NCBI RefSeq assembly: GCF_003369915.1
Contig: NC_046676.1
Location: 15,482,001-15,546,000 of the forward strand
Direction of reading: 5' to 3'
Source of the DNA: Drosophila miranda
Taxonomy: Eukaryota; Arthropoda; Insecta; Diptera; Drosophilidae
DNA: 64,000 nucleotides
This document shows, piece by piece, positions 1 through 13,377 of the stretch (within the stretch, counting starts at the first letter, position 1; every line of letters starts with the position of its first letter). The position numbers and the translations under genes are program-made. The notes below the pieces were generated by a model. The model had not been told where the DNA came from. It made no database searches and was given only the letters and a program-made list of their open reading frames with translations.

Positions 1-777
1 ATACGAATACGATTATGATGCGGAAAAAAACGTAAATATTGATAAAATAAAAACAATATGTTCCCATCGAATTCCGCTTTAATTAAGAACGTTTTTGTCC
101 TTCCGCTGATTTGTTTGGCAAACAGAAAATCACACTCCATGCATAAAATCCAATAAGGAAATCTGGTGCGCTCTTTCCTTTGTCATTCATTCCGCTGAAT
201 GCACATATAAACATGGCAGTGGTATTCTTCATTGAATATAAATATGAGTGGGCAAAAGGAATGAACCTGGCATTAGAGCTTATCGTATATGAGGGTCGTA
301 CAGTGCCAGGACCCGGAAGATGTTGCTATGGCTACGGAAAGTGGTGTTCCTTGATTTTTTTAATGCAAACATGAGAAGAAATGCTTTGAAAAAGCAAAAG
401 CACTCTTCTCAGAAGTTGGAAACTACACGGCGAGTACTTAGGGATATATTACATAATTATGGATTACGATCCGACTGTCAAAGGAATGTGCCATAAACCA
501 GGTTCAGCCGTCAGCTATTATTCAGCGCTCAAGCCTTTCGTACAGTCTCCATTTGTCGCAGTGTCCGATGTTATTTGGGAGTATCTGAAAACCATCGCCG
601 TCTTGAAAGCCTCTGCAACGAAATGAAGTCCTTCTTCGAAACAGGGGATATTGCAGCTGGGTCATTTAAGGAAGAGTGGAACGAGCGACCCCAAACAATC
701 TTGTTGGCATCTATTTTTGGGGGCATGAAATGCGGTTACAGGCCAACTGGGGTCTAGGGCATGTTGCTTGTGACACT

Positions 778-804
778 GGGCTTGGGCCTGGGCCGGGGCT
801 TGGG
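778..804 (+). other. G-rich tract, quadruplex-type
   Basis: Four or more runs of three to four G are separated by two- to three-base loops, which fits the G-quadruplex pattern on the plus strand. No gene is adjacent. Confidence 0.4.
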
Positions 805-3481
805 CAGAGGAGACAGCCTGCGGTAAGCTACGGCTTAAACTCTGTCATAAAGTGTCAGCTTAGCACGCCCACGCCCACACCCACACCCATACCCACATCG
901 TCGATGACCATGGCAGCAAATGTCACAACTGGCACCGGACAGGACACGATTGGACAGGACACAACTGGAGCCCGGAGCAATTAAAAGTGTGCATCGACTC
1001 GGTGTGGGCGTGGCACTGGAATAAAATGCAATTGTATTTTTCCAGACTTTGACAGAACTGGCGACGACGATGCCTCCTCTTGCACAGGAAGCGCTTCTTA
1101 AGCGTCGCGTCGGCTCCTATCGCTTCTCGCTTTGTGCGTCCCACTTCCGCCTGTCAGTGCCAAATGGCAGAGAGGAGAAAGGAAAGGGAAAGTCGCCTGG
1201 CACAAAGAAGGGGACCAGAGCGAAGAAAACCTCTCTGTCATTGTTATTTCGCTTCAGTTCTTTAGCCAGAGCTGCAGCCATACGTATACGAGTGTCTATG
1301 GAGCTCCTTTATCAAATACTGGTCATGCACAATCAGCTGCCGCAAACGGTGGGGGCGACGGCAGCACGGACTCGATGGAAATGGCAATGGCGACGGCGAC
1401 GGCGACTGGGGGCACTGACAAAGGAACATGACAACTATTTTTGAACAAGAAAGGACGCATAGTTTTCTGTCTCCGTCTCCGCCTCCGACTGCCTCTCGCC
1501 GTCCACTTGACAGCAATTGAATCAAATTTATTGTCTGCATCCGACGCCATGCAGTTTCCACTCATCCTCGGAATCCTCGGAATCCTCGGCACCCTGTGCA
1601 CCCCAGCTCTTTTGTGAGTCTGGCATGTAGCGTCACGTCCTGTCTTTACGAGGATCAAGTGCACACTGTATGACGGCCAATCGCTTCCAAATGGAAAAAT
1701 GACAAAATTAAATACAAATGAGATTTGCGCGTGGGTTCCGCCACAAGATTCGCTCCAACAATACGAACCTTCAATAGTCGGAAGATGGAACATCAGTGGC
1801 AGTCACGGAAATAGAAATAATGGAGCCAAGAGGCAAAAATTAAACGAACTTGAGTTGGCACTCATGTGATGAAAGACTGCGTACCCTAGGATGCGTGGCT
1901 GAGCAGCGTGCTCTCTTTGGTGGATTGAAGAACAGATTTTGAATTAATCGAAAATGGTACCGGAAGATGAGTTTAAGGAGCGATCGAAGAAGGAAACATA
2001 AAAGGTAGTTCCTCTCACCCAAGCACAAGTAGAAGAGATACCAAGCTTCAGCCCCCTATCAAGTTGATGGCCTTGAATGGGGGGCAAGCTTTTCGCTCTA
2101 TTTGCCTTTGTTTGCTTTCAATTTCCTATGGGGCTGGCCGGGAAAAATGCTTTTCACTTGGCCCCACTTCAAACGGGGATTTTCAGAGCGAGAGCTCCAA
2201 CTGATTTAGACAGTTCTTTCTTTTGTGGATTTGTTTTATGCGGGATTTAATTGTTGTTAATTGGGCGACTAAACAGTTGAACTTGCTTTGTTACGTATTC
2301 TCCCGGAGTGGGAATCGGGGAAAAGGGCGGACAGGAGCATGGTGTAGGCCAAAGGGCGAACTTTTAATTTGATTTACGCTCAGACCGCGCCGAGAACGTG
2401 CCTTGAATGCGTAATTAATGCTTGCAAAACGCTTTTATGCCAAAAATAAACCTCGCCGCAAAGTCCTCACTCAACAGCGATGCCACGGGCCACAAGGGAA
2501 GCTCTGTCCCCGGCAGACCCAAGAGCCAAGACCCAAGACCCGGATAGGATCCTCTTCCTAAGCGATCCAACTGGAACTGTTTCTCCATCTGTTTTTGATG
2601 GGCGCCCTGTGCGAAAATATATTTCCGCTTGGGGTTTCTGGAGAGAGAACCTGTGATTCTCCTCCTCCTTCCTTATGTGCGCGCCGTTTGACTTTTCACT
2701 TTGATCGACGGCAGACAGCTTTCAAATGGAAATTGATGACGACTACCCCACTTCCTAGGAGTATGCACGGGGAGGTGTGGCTCGTTCGTCTTCATGTTCA
2801 TGTTCATGGGGTGCCGAAAATAATTTTTAAAACAATAAAAACGGTTTTGTCTTCAATAAACAGAAAGCGTGGCCAGGTCCGCATGTGCCGTATGCTGGAG
2901 GCCCACGGATATAAAAATAGGCAGACGGACAAACAAACAAATAGTTAGACGGATGGACAGACAGATGGATGGGCCATGGAGAGGCGTCCGCGTCTTTCGG
3001 CGCATATAAAAATACAGAATGATCTTATGGCTAACCTTAGACATTGGCCACACCTGCCAGACCGGCACTGGAAACGGCACTGCCACCGGAGCTCGAAGGC
3101 CCATGCAGCCTGACGGTGGCAGACGTGGCAGAGGTGGTTGGGGCAGGGGGGAGGGCGCATCGCCAATCGGAGGCAGGCAACTTGATTGAATTGCCACAAT
3201 TAGAAAGATTTCCTCAAGATTTTGTTTGGCTTTGTTTCGGTTACGATTTCCTCAGTGGCTGTCATGTCCGCATGTTTACACGGATGTTCCTCCTTTCGGA
3301 TGCCAAATATTTGATTAATTTCATGGCGAAAATTCAAGAGATATTATTATTCTCCTTAAAGCGGTCTCTGTGCCGTTTCAGATGCTTTCACTGAGACTTG
3401 AGGCAAGATGTAAGCCGCTCCCTACATCCGCCGCCCGACACTGAGATATAGAATCATTTCCTATCGATTAGGATTCGTGTT

Positions 3482-3503
3482 GGGGTTGGGTTTGGGTTGG
3501 GGC
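3482..3503 (+). other. G-rich tract, quadruplex-type, telomere-like
   Basis: GGGG/GGG runs are separated by TT or TTT loops, giving a compact four-run quadruplex motif. A second G-rich stretch, built from short repeats around GGGGTTCGGGTACGG, follows at about 3682-3722. Confidence 0.45.
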
Positions 3504-5026
3504 TGTGGCCTGCAGCTACGACAATGGCCGCACTTACAACTAACAAACTGAAATAGCAAAAGCTTTTTGGCTGCCCCAAATTACAGGCGCACACAGAGAG
3601 ATAGACTCACAGAAAAGGCGTATAAATCTGTGCGGCACAAGTATCTCGTAACCGGGTGTGGAGTGTATAGCACTCATCACCCCCGGTCCGGGGTTCGGGT
3701 ACGGGGTACGGGGTTCGGTACGGCGACCGTAGCGCTCTCTGACGTCAGAGCCAGTTTCGACCGCATCGAAAATGGCCATTGAAATGTTACGTCGCCGCTG
3801 ACGTTGACGTCGATTTGTCTCATGTATGTGTGTGAGTGTGCGAATGAATGAGTGCTGAGTGCCGGGAGTGTACGAGTGAGTGGTGTGGTTGGTGTGGTGT
3901 GGTGTGGTGCGAGTGCGAGTGTGAGTGTGGGCTGTAAGTGTGAGTAGTGTTTGGGCAGTGGTTCAGTTTATTGACATTCTACGGTGGGATTTTGTATTTG
4001 CTTTTGGACAGGCGGAAGGCCGAGTGGAATAAATGAACAATTGATGTTGCTTCACCTCACAATTTTCGGAAGCCTGGAAAGAATCTCGGATCCCTTAAGA
4101 GTGCAAAGTGCATCACATATGTATGTATGTACGTCTAATCATTGGCTACGCCCAAAGGAATGCAAGTAAATTTTCCACTCGTTTGTTGCCCTGGGTGACA
4201 GAAGCATCATATGAGTAGCAAATAAATAATGAATGAATGGCAGAGACACATGTAACATATTTCGACAGCACTCGAAAGTCGGATAAATCAAAGACATGAC
4301 AAAATATTGAAGGTATTTTGTCGCCTAATTGGAGTGCCACGCGCCGTCAAAGACAAAACCGAATCCAAATCGAAGCCAGAAGAAGACACACCCGGCGGGC
4401 CACATGTATACCATCCATCCATTTGGCCAAATACATACATACTCATGTATGTCAATGAATCGGCATTGGTTCTGGGAACCACAGAATTGACTGCTAAGTA
4501 TTTGGCCACAGGATCCGGTACAGTGAGCTCAAGAGAGACCTTGGAACCAGTAACATTGTTGTTTTCTTAAATTATATATCCCTACCATAATCAGGCCTTA
4601 CCTCACTTTATTCTTTGACAATCGAGCCTTCGTATTATAACGAGAATCGCTTCTGAATGGCTCTGCCCCAAGTCTGATACACTGATAAAAAGAATGACCT
4701 TTAATTGTTGAATTCGAGTTTGCAGGAGCTGGCCATAGGTTTTCCATTTTTTCAGTGTCTATTCGTATGCCCTGATGTTTTGTCAGTGCAGGAGCCACCA
4801 GCACTCTGCGGATGTGTGAATGTTATTGCCACACACAAAGGATGGCTGTCAGGCGCCATTATCACATGTTGCCGTCACTTTGTGAGCGGCGTGGTCGTTG
4901 TCGATGTCGTGGCTGTTGTGTTCGTAATGCACAGATATGCCAAAGGTCCCTTGTCCGAGTCCTTATCCTTATGCGCACGCATATCCGGATCCTATCCGCA
5001 CTCACATTCGGACATATGCAAATGTC

Positions 5027-5062
5027 CCAATGGCCAAATGGCCAAATGGCCAAATGGCAAAT
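5027..5062 (+). repeat. short tandem repeat, AAATGGCC-type
   Basis: Four near-identical 8-9-bp units of the type AAATGGCC lie head to tail. Nothing suggests function. Confidence 0.7.
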
Positions 5063-8000
5063 GGTGAAAAGCAAATGCCAAGGCGGTCAAATCGTTTTCG
5101 CACATGAGCCCTATTTGCATCTCATTAACATGGGGGCCAGGCTCTAAAAAGCCGACAGCAAATAATCAAATAATGGACACTTTTGCCACGCGAACACTCA
5201 CATAGACTCTCACAAAATGGCGTCACCAATGAACGTGTGAGTGTGTGTGTGCTTTCGTGTTTCTGTAGCGCCTTCGGTGCTCCATGTCATTTCTATTTCC
5301 GTTTTTCAATATGCCAACAGTGCCAACAAATAATTATTGCACTAAAAATTGTATGCTTCGTTTATTTTTTTATTGTTGTTGTAATCCTGTGTGTATGGAC
5401 GTTGCCACGCCCCGGGGCACGCCTAATGAGCATGTCCTTCTGTCCATACAATGATTGACATGTGTTTGTATGTGTGTCCACGTATTGGGTAGTGAATGTC
5501 AGAAATATTTTGATAAATTGTTTTACGACCATAATTTGTGCAACTTTTATCGCCCTTTTTCTGATGGCTTTCCTATTAGTGTTTTATGTGCCGTAAAAGT
5601 AGCCGAACACATACACTCAGAGAAATTTTGATCCCACCGAAACGAGTTTCTTGAAAACGCTTAAGTATTAATTCAAATCATGCCCAATTTAGATGGCCCT
5701 TAATATCAGTAATGGACAAGGCTTATAGTAACTGCCAAAAAAAAGCACCAATACAATCCGCCAAACAGTTCAGACTGTTTCCTGTAATATATATTTAATT
5801 ATTAGTAAATAAGCACGAAAATAAATATGGGGGAGTCCGAACCTACTCGGAACTGAACAACTTTTTCTCAGTGCAGACACAACATTCATCATTATGCTGA
5901 TAGTTGATAGAAGTGGCAACAAAATTGAATTAAATTATTTAGACGGCATATTCCTGAGAGCCTTACATTTTACGACAGCGCAAACAAGCCCCACAACCGT
6001 ATTTATTCAACATTCAGCATTCAGTATTCTGTTGTACAGAAAATAATTTATGTTCTGTGCGTAACCTTTTGGGGGCCCGCGGCAAACAGGCACTGGGGTG
6101 ACGAGCGGGTTAGGCCCGTCCCAGACAGACTGGGTGACTGTTTACACTGCCGTGATGAGCCCCAAACATGGTCCCCGAAAGAGCCAGACGAATTATTTGG
6201 CTATTTATACGAATGCGAGTATGTTTACATACCTTTCGGGTGCTTCTTCTGCGTGGCTCTAAGGAAGAGGGAAGATAGGAGCCAGAGGAGCAGGAGAGGA
6301 GCTCCTCCGAGTCAGTTGGGGGATCAGCAGGGTCCACTCGTCGGCCGGGGCTAGTGCATTCTGCAAAGAGATTAAGGCGGAGAAACTCATTCACTTTGAA
6401 CGGAAGTTGTGGGGGAATTCTGCTTAGCAAATACGAATACATATGCGTATACGTATATTTATATAGTCGAAAGATAATGCTCCGACCTTCTTGGGGCTGG
6501 CCAAACGTTATGCTGTATGGCAGCAAACAAAGCCCGTAAATATTGTTCTTCAAACTCTTGACTTTCGCTGCTGGAATTAGACATAAGCCACTTGTGAAAT
6601 AAGGCTTAAAATTGAGGTGAACAAGGTATTTAATTTTGAAAATTAATGGAATAATGGAATAATTTATTCAATTTGGGGTTTACTTGGGATAAAAAGCACA
6701 CAGAACACACAATAAGTTAAGCCACCTCCTTGCATGTGAGTCCTTTCTGTTTCTATTCCCCATTTGTCCAATATATTTATTTTAATATCTAGTTCCTTTC
6801 ACAGCTTCCGCCTCAGCTCATTTCCCACTGTAATTGAGTGCCATCCACAATGCGAAAGGCAAACTTTTTCTCCGGCAACGGAAAAGAATTCCAGCAGCCA
6901 ACGGAATATGTATGGGAAAAGGTAAAATATGAAGGGACACTCGCAAAAATGGGGTAGAAGGTTACCAAAGATTGTTTTCCATAGTACGAAAAACGGGATG
7001 GGATCTTACAAAATGCAGCATTTAATAGTGCAAATTTTATGTTCTCCTCAAAATTATTCCCCTAATTCATTCGATTATAGGACTTGCCTTTATGCCCCAC
7101 TCTTTCTTCAGTGTACGTTTCATGTCTGTACATCAACATGTGCATTTTGGACGGCGGTTGAAGGATGAACTTTTGTGGCTCGGTCCCCTTAGGAAAACAT
7201 ATGTTTTCGAAAATGAAAAACTGCCCGGCAAACTAAATACATACATATACATATGTAGACGAGGAAAGAAGAGAAGTTTGCGAAAATAATTTGCTTGTTT
7301 TTGAATGTGGGAAATTGAAATCACTTTCGGCTTCCCCCAACTAAGCAACTGATCAAATTAAGAGGATAGAATTTTAATGAAGTTCAACAAGAAGCTCGTT
7401 TGCAGCACAGGGCGTATGAGTAATGCATCAAATGTTTGCCTTCAAGCAGGGGGGGAGCGTGGCGCACTTGGTCACATAAATATTGATCGAGCGAGGGTGG
7501 AGCCCTCCACATCCACATCCACTTGCAGATAAGTCTCTCCCATTAAATGCTCGTTAGTACTGGTACTCTCCAGGAGTCCCACTCTCTACCCTTCTCTGTC
7601 ACCATGGCTATCGCCATCTCTATCTGTGGTCGCTCTGAGCAATGCAAATTATCAGTCGGCGCTCCTCTAATCAGCACACGGCAAACAAAAAACTGACATG
7701 AATGAAATTTACAGGGAACGAAAACGAGAAAGGCAGTAGCTTTGCTTGAATTTTCTTGTTTACTGGAGGGGCTTTCGTGAGTTTTTTTCGTATATCTTTC
7801 CACACCGCAGGCAAAGCAAAGTAAACCACGATACAGTGCCACGCCCGTGGGCAAAGTTCTTGCCTCACTTACAGATTCGCGTGCCACACAGTCAAACTGG
7901 CACGCACCCTCTTTCAGATACAGTGAAGGTTCTGTTCTGCCCTTCGTATATTCGGGATTCTTGGGATCTGTGTTACATTTTTTCCGTCGAGCTCTTCGTG

Positions 8001-8315
8001 CGGCTATTTTCGTTGGCACTTTGTTTGCTTAGCGGGCTGCTCTGCGGCTTATCACATAATTTGAATAAAGTAGCTGCAATCTTGTGTCAGTTTATCGCAA
8101 ATTAGACCGACAACGAACAGCGATCCAGATAAACACATCAACATCAGCCGCAGCCACAGCCGCAACAGCAGCCGCACTAGCAAAGTGCCCCAAAGGGGGA
8201 AGTGGAGTGGGTGCGGTGTAGGAGATTCAGTTGAATGTAATTTGATTTGCCACAGGACTACACATTTGCAGTCGTCTCCAACCGAACGAAAACTTTTAAT
8301 GTTTTATGAATCAAG

Positions 8316-8587
8316 CATACGCGGTGGTGTCTGTAGTTTTAGCTGAGATTTTGCTTAATTAAAAATGATTTTCCATGGAAAAGTAGCTCTTCAAATATAT
8401 CTTGTCTGCTTACAAGGTTTGATTTTCCGTGGAAAAGGCCAACGAAACCAAAACCATTAAAGCTAAGCAAATCCCGGGGTTTGTGATATTTCGCTGAATT
8501 CAGTGGGCCAAATGGGAGTTAAAATGGACCATACGCTGTGGTGTTTATTGTCTGAGGTAACACTATAATTTGATTTCCCTTGGAAAA
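8316..8587. promoter_or_regulatory. cluster of TTTTCC-GGAAAA palindromes
   Basis: Two perfect or near-perfect 14-bp palindromes, TTTTCCATGGAAAA at 8369-8382 and TTTTCCGTGGAAAA at 8423-8436, are followed by a looser third copy at 8574-8587. A second motif, CATACGC(G/T)GTGGTGT, lies about 50 bp before the first and third palindromes (8317 and 8530). The paired spacing suggests a duplicated binding module or a decayed repeat. TTCCNNGGAA also fits the TTCN4GAA form bound by STAT-family factors. The regulatory role is inference. Confidence 0.3.
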
Positions 8588-10720
8588 GTGTCCATTAACC
8601 AAGAGCAAGCTATAAACTTTGAAAGCCAGCATACGCCATGGTAGCCTTTTCACTTCCATCACGGCGAACACGTCGTGGTGTCTGCAGTTCTTTTTTTCGA
8701 TTTCCATCACGCTGAAAAATACCTTTTAATGCCGGAAAATCGAATTATGCATGTGTGCGAAAAGTGACGAGGAAAGGGGCACAGTGCAAAGGTTGCAACG
8801 ATGGATGGGCAAATATAATTGAATTAGTCGCAAATTGCAGGACGTGCATCTTGCTCTGCCTGCCGGCACCTGTCTGCTCTCGTTTTCCGTATTCCGTTTC
8901 CCTGTTTCTCAAACCTCTTCACATCTATCCCGACCGTTGGGGGGTGTTGAGTAAATTTCTTGACACTTTTAATTATGCAAATTGACTAACACTCTGACAA
9001 AGACCACCTCCCGTTCGGCGGATGAAAGACATCCCCCGAACAGATCGCCATGGAAATGCTTTTGGGCAGCTTTCCATCAATCTACCCATCAAAAAATGTG
9101 AATAATTAGCCGAATGAAACTGTTCACTATGGGAAATAAACACATCCAAAACGATTTAAGGCATATAGAAAACGAATATAAACCCGACAGGGGAGCATCA
9201 TAAATTTACTGAGAATGGAAATGGAAATGGGCCGGTCTGGCCGGGACGGGAGCTGGGTAGGGTAGGGGGCTAAAGACTGCCCAAAGACGCAATCGGAATT
9301 TCCACGAAAGGCGTTTAATTGGAAAGCAGTTTTTGCCCTCTGGCCATCGAGTATGAACAGCAAGATCAAATCAAATATTTGGCGGCACACGAATCTGCTG
9401 CCGTCTCACTGACTGATTGACTATCCGGCGGACTGACTGTCGGCTGTCTGTGTGTGTCGGAAAATTGTTGAATATTTCCCCACAGTCGTACCACAGAGAT
9501 CTGCTTGTGACTGTGGAAATTTATTTGCTGCTTAACGGAATGCACTGGCCAGGTTAATAAATAGCTTGACGCGGCCCCTGAATATTTATTGAAATTTCCC
9601 CCCGTCCCCCTGACATTCTCAATTCCTTTTTGCTGGTGCTCTGTTCTGTTTTGTTGTACTTTATGTCATAATTTTCCTGGCTTTTCCAATGGCTTTTCTG
9701 GCCCAATGTTTACTCTGTTGCTTAATGCTCTTTTGGCTGTTCAGAGTCTGAAGAAATGGGTGTACGTGTTGGGGATTGCTGCGGCACAAAATTTACATAT
9801 TCGGGGTGGGGTCCTCCCCCTCTGCCAGGGGGTTAATTTTCTTACCTCTGGCTGTTGGCTTTTTCTCTTGTTGCTGCCGCTGTTATTGCTGCTTTTATTT
9901 AAATTATTATTGCAGCATGCTGCTTACACTTATGGCCGCTACTGTATCTCTTTTCATACGTTTTTCTAGCATATTTTGCTGCGCAGTTCTTTTCGTGTAA
10001 CAACAATGTATTCACGTTAATTTACGGCACATGGCAAATGTTTAACAGATTTTGTTTCAACTAATTTCGGGCCTGTAATTTATGTCACATATTTTTGCAC
10101 ATTTAAAGCGTTCTTCTTGATCAAGCACACGCGCACTTTGCATTGCATGTGTTTCTTTTGATTTACTCTGTTTGTTTTTTTTGTTTTTATTATTTCTACA
10201 TTTACTAAAAAAATATATTTGTTTCTCGTGTACTATTAATGTTTTATTAACTCTTTTGCTGGTGCTTTTGTTGTTGGCTCTGGGGAGAAATGGGACTTTT
10301 TGGGGCAGGAGCTTTTGTCTGGGTTGCTTTCGCCGGCAGTGCCACTTTCGAACGGAGCGTTTGGATGCCACTGTGGCGCCTTTTATACTCAGGCGAGGTC
10401 TCGCTCTCGCTTTTCGCTCTCTTTGGCTCTCTTTCACTTTGTGGATTTCGTTTTGGCTGTGCGGGAGAACAGGCGTCCCACCCATTGTTATCAGGTTGCT
10501 GCTGCTGTTGATGTTGATGTTGCTGTCTCTCGCTCGCTCTCTTTCGCTGCCTCAGCTGTAGTTGCGACTCTCTTTGTGGATGCTGTCTGTGTGGTGGCGT
10601 ACATGGAAATGGACTGCAGTTTTCTTATCACCAGTTCTGCTTATGCTTATGACGTCACTGAGGAGGCATCAGACTTGAACTCCCATTTTGGTCGAATTGC
10701 ACGTGTTTAATTCTGTTATT

Positions 10721-10744
10721 TGTGTGTGTGTGTGTGTGTGTGTG
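10721..10744. repeat. (TG)n microsatellite
   Basis: An uninterrupted TG run of about 12 units, in non-coding sequence. Confidence 0.9.
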
Positions 10745-10968
10745 TTTTTACGTGTCTTTGTGTGCGCTTTTCCCATAAATTAGCCAAGGAACAGTTTGTG
10801 CTTTTCCTGATTTCTTCTCGGACTATTGTTCTCCCGCTTCTTCCCCAATTTCCGCTCTATGTTTATTTTCACATTTCTCTCAGAAACGCTTTTTGCCTTG
10901 GGAATGGGTTCCACCTTGCCCGCCGCCACCGCTGGTCTGCTTGTTCTTGCTGATTGTCTTTGTTATTG

Positions 10969-11100
10969 TTATACCCTTCCCGCAGAGGGTATCATCTTTT
11001 TAGTCCCCTTTTGCAGGCAATCATTTAGGGAAGCAACTCCCTCCATCCATCCATCCATCCGTCAGTTTTCATGGCCGTACAGATATTTTCGGGACACCAA
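10969..11100 (+). repeat. short mini-me/Helitron-like remnant
   Basis: The stretch opens with a hairpin in which ATACCC and GGGTAT arms are separated by about ten bases. A run of CCAT units and text typical of small non-autonomous Drosophila elements follow. Similar ATACCC or GGGTAT-bearing remnants occur near 11824-11853 and 27806-27955. Assignment to the mini-me/DINE class is by resemblance only. Confidence 0.35.
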
Positions 11101-13170
11101 AAAGAGTCCGACTTTAGGGTATCCAATGCTTCGGTCCCCGCTGTTATCCCTTCTTCTTGTTTTGCATTGTTATTGTTGCTGTTCCTTTTACTGCTGCTTT
11201 TGCTATTGTTTTTTGTATCATTGTGTGTGTGTATTACATTCTGTAGCTGTGTTGGTGTTGCCCTCGTTTGCATTTAGCTTTCTGTTGATTTATCTCAAAT
11301 GGCGCATAACTTGGAGTCCAACCGGGATCCGCTCCATTCCGCTCAGTTCTGCTCCGAAATTTAATATTAATAAATATTTGCAGGATAACTTTCGACGCAT
11401 ACAGTAATGTTCGGTACTATTTAGGATGAAATTAAATTGCACTTCTCTTCAATCGTATAGTAAGGACACAGCCCACGGAATTAGAGTGATTCAAGGCCTA
11501 AAATATAGATTCCCTAATCATCTCTAATTCTGATTATATTTTTCTGAGTGTTTCGCTTGCATTTAATTTCCATTATAATATATGTTGCGTGTTGTTTTAG
11601 CGATCAAAACAAGGTTTGTTCAAAGCTCTGGTTCCCATCTTGACTTTATCAAAAATCACTAATCGAATTTACATTTAATCGAAGTACTTGCCTATGGAAG
11701 GAAGCTCCTCCTCAGTATTCATTTATTTCGAACATTTTCCAGCATCAAAATGTACGCCGTTTTTACGGAGGAGGGAGGAGGCATGAGAGGACTATAGGTT
11801 AAGGCAGAACAACCATCGCATAGCTATACCCAGTACTCGTAGACGGCAAGGGTATATTGAAAGCGCCAGAAAGGATGTTCGACCGCATCTAAGTACATTT
11901 ATCGGTACAAATATCGGCTAGAAGAAATAAATAAATCAACTTTTCAGCTTCTAAACTGTGGAAGCGGGTATTCCATAGTTGGAACATCCTTTACAGGGTT
12001 TTCCCTTGTTTTATGTACTTATATACTCTGTTTCGTCTACTCTCCATTCCCATACTACGCCTTAAATTTGCGGCAATTTTTCAGCGTTTTACAGCAGATT
12101 GCCACTTCAGGCCGAGCCTCTCCCCACCCTTCTTTCTCTCTACTCTGCCATAGAGATATTCTGTGAATCCACACGCACAGACAAACAAACGCACACTCAC
12201 ACAGCGACTGCCATGCAGGAGTCGTTGCCATTTTATTGTTTCCCTCTTCAGGCAGCCGCCATCTTTCCGCTGGGCCAGAAATTGGATCTGAACTCATCCG
12301 AAACCCTACTGCTCTACTGCTGTTCCTCCGTCTGTTTTGGCTCGGCCGTGGCCGGATGGCCGTCTGCTCTGGTTTGGCTTTTATTTTTAGCAGTAGCATA
12401 ATTTTTTATTGATTGGATTTCAGCGAAAATCACTTCCGGCCATAAATTTGTTATGCAGCCATCGGCTTTTCTCTGACTCTGGCTTTGCCTTTGACTTTCG
12501 CCGGCTACCCCCTGCAGAAGGAAACTTTTCATGTTTTTACAAGAATACTTTGCGTTTTGATTTATTTTACGTTTGCGTCAATGTCAATCGAGTTTCGACT
12601 TGAAGATGGAGCGGAAGAGCGGAAGAGCGGCATACCGGAAAAGCGGAATGGAGAAACAACGGAACAGCGGGGCGCTTGAAGGGATTGTTTGACTCGAATT
12701 TGTTTGTTTAGCTTTCGCTGTGCCTTTGCACTAATGGCTTAAAAGGGGGGGCTTAGAGGGCAAGACGGCAAATGGCCAAGAGTATTGATAAAGAAAATTT
12801 GCACACTGTTTGCATTACATTACATTCGTCCGTGTGCGGGCTTGTGTGCGTGTAGCCTTTGGGCAAAATCCAATACAAACACACGAGTATCCATCCCAAC
12901 AAATTACTGGAAAATGTTATCAAAAAAGGAAGCGCTGCTGCTCCGTAATTTAATATTTCAATCAGGGAGCCTTGAGGTTAATGTCCTGCCCCATCAATGT
13001 CCTGGCTGCCAAGCCACGCGGCTTTGGGATAAGCCTTCATAGTGGGGCAGCAGGCAGCGCAAATGAACAGCAAAGACATGTCCATAACAACAGCTGCTGG
13101 ACTCACACACAAACCCACGAAGAGTCACACATACACACACCAAAGAGAGGAGACTCTGCTAAGAGAACAA

Positions 13171-13228
13171 TGACGTCACAAGCCAAGATAAAAAGAGACG
13201 CAGAGAGTAGCCGGAAGTGCGCATGCGT
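13171..13228. promoter_or_regulatory. CRE, ETS and NRF1/Ewg-type sites together
   Basis: A perfect CRE octamer TGACGTCA (13171-13178), an ETS core CCGGAAGT (13211-13218) and an NRF1/Erect-wing-type palindrome TGCGCATGCGT (13218-13228) sit within 58 bp. A second CRE follows at 13433 and a third at 13946. Such combinations mark promoters or proximal enhancers in animals, but no transcript is evident here. Functional use is inference. Confidence 0.35.
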
Positions 13229-13340
13229 TGGCCAGGACTCGCCGGACTTCCGGCCAGAGCAGCGACCATATGACATCATTGAAAACAAACCTCGGGCTTT
13301 GGTAATGAAATTATGCGTTTTTTCTGCAGCTGCTGTCTGA

Positions 13341-13377
13341 GTGTGTGTGTGTGTGTGTGTTTGTGTGTGTTTGTGTG
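13341..13377. repeat. (TG)n microsatellite
   Basis: A TG dinucleotide run with two TT interruptions. Confidence 0.85.
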
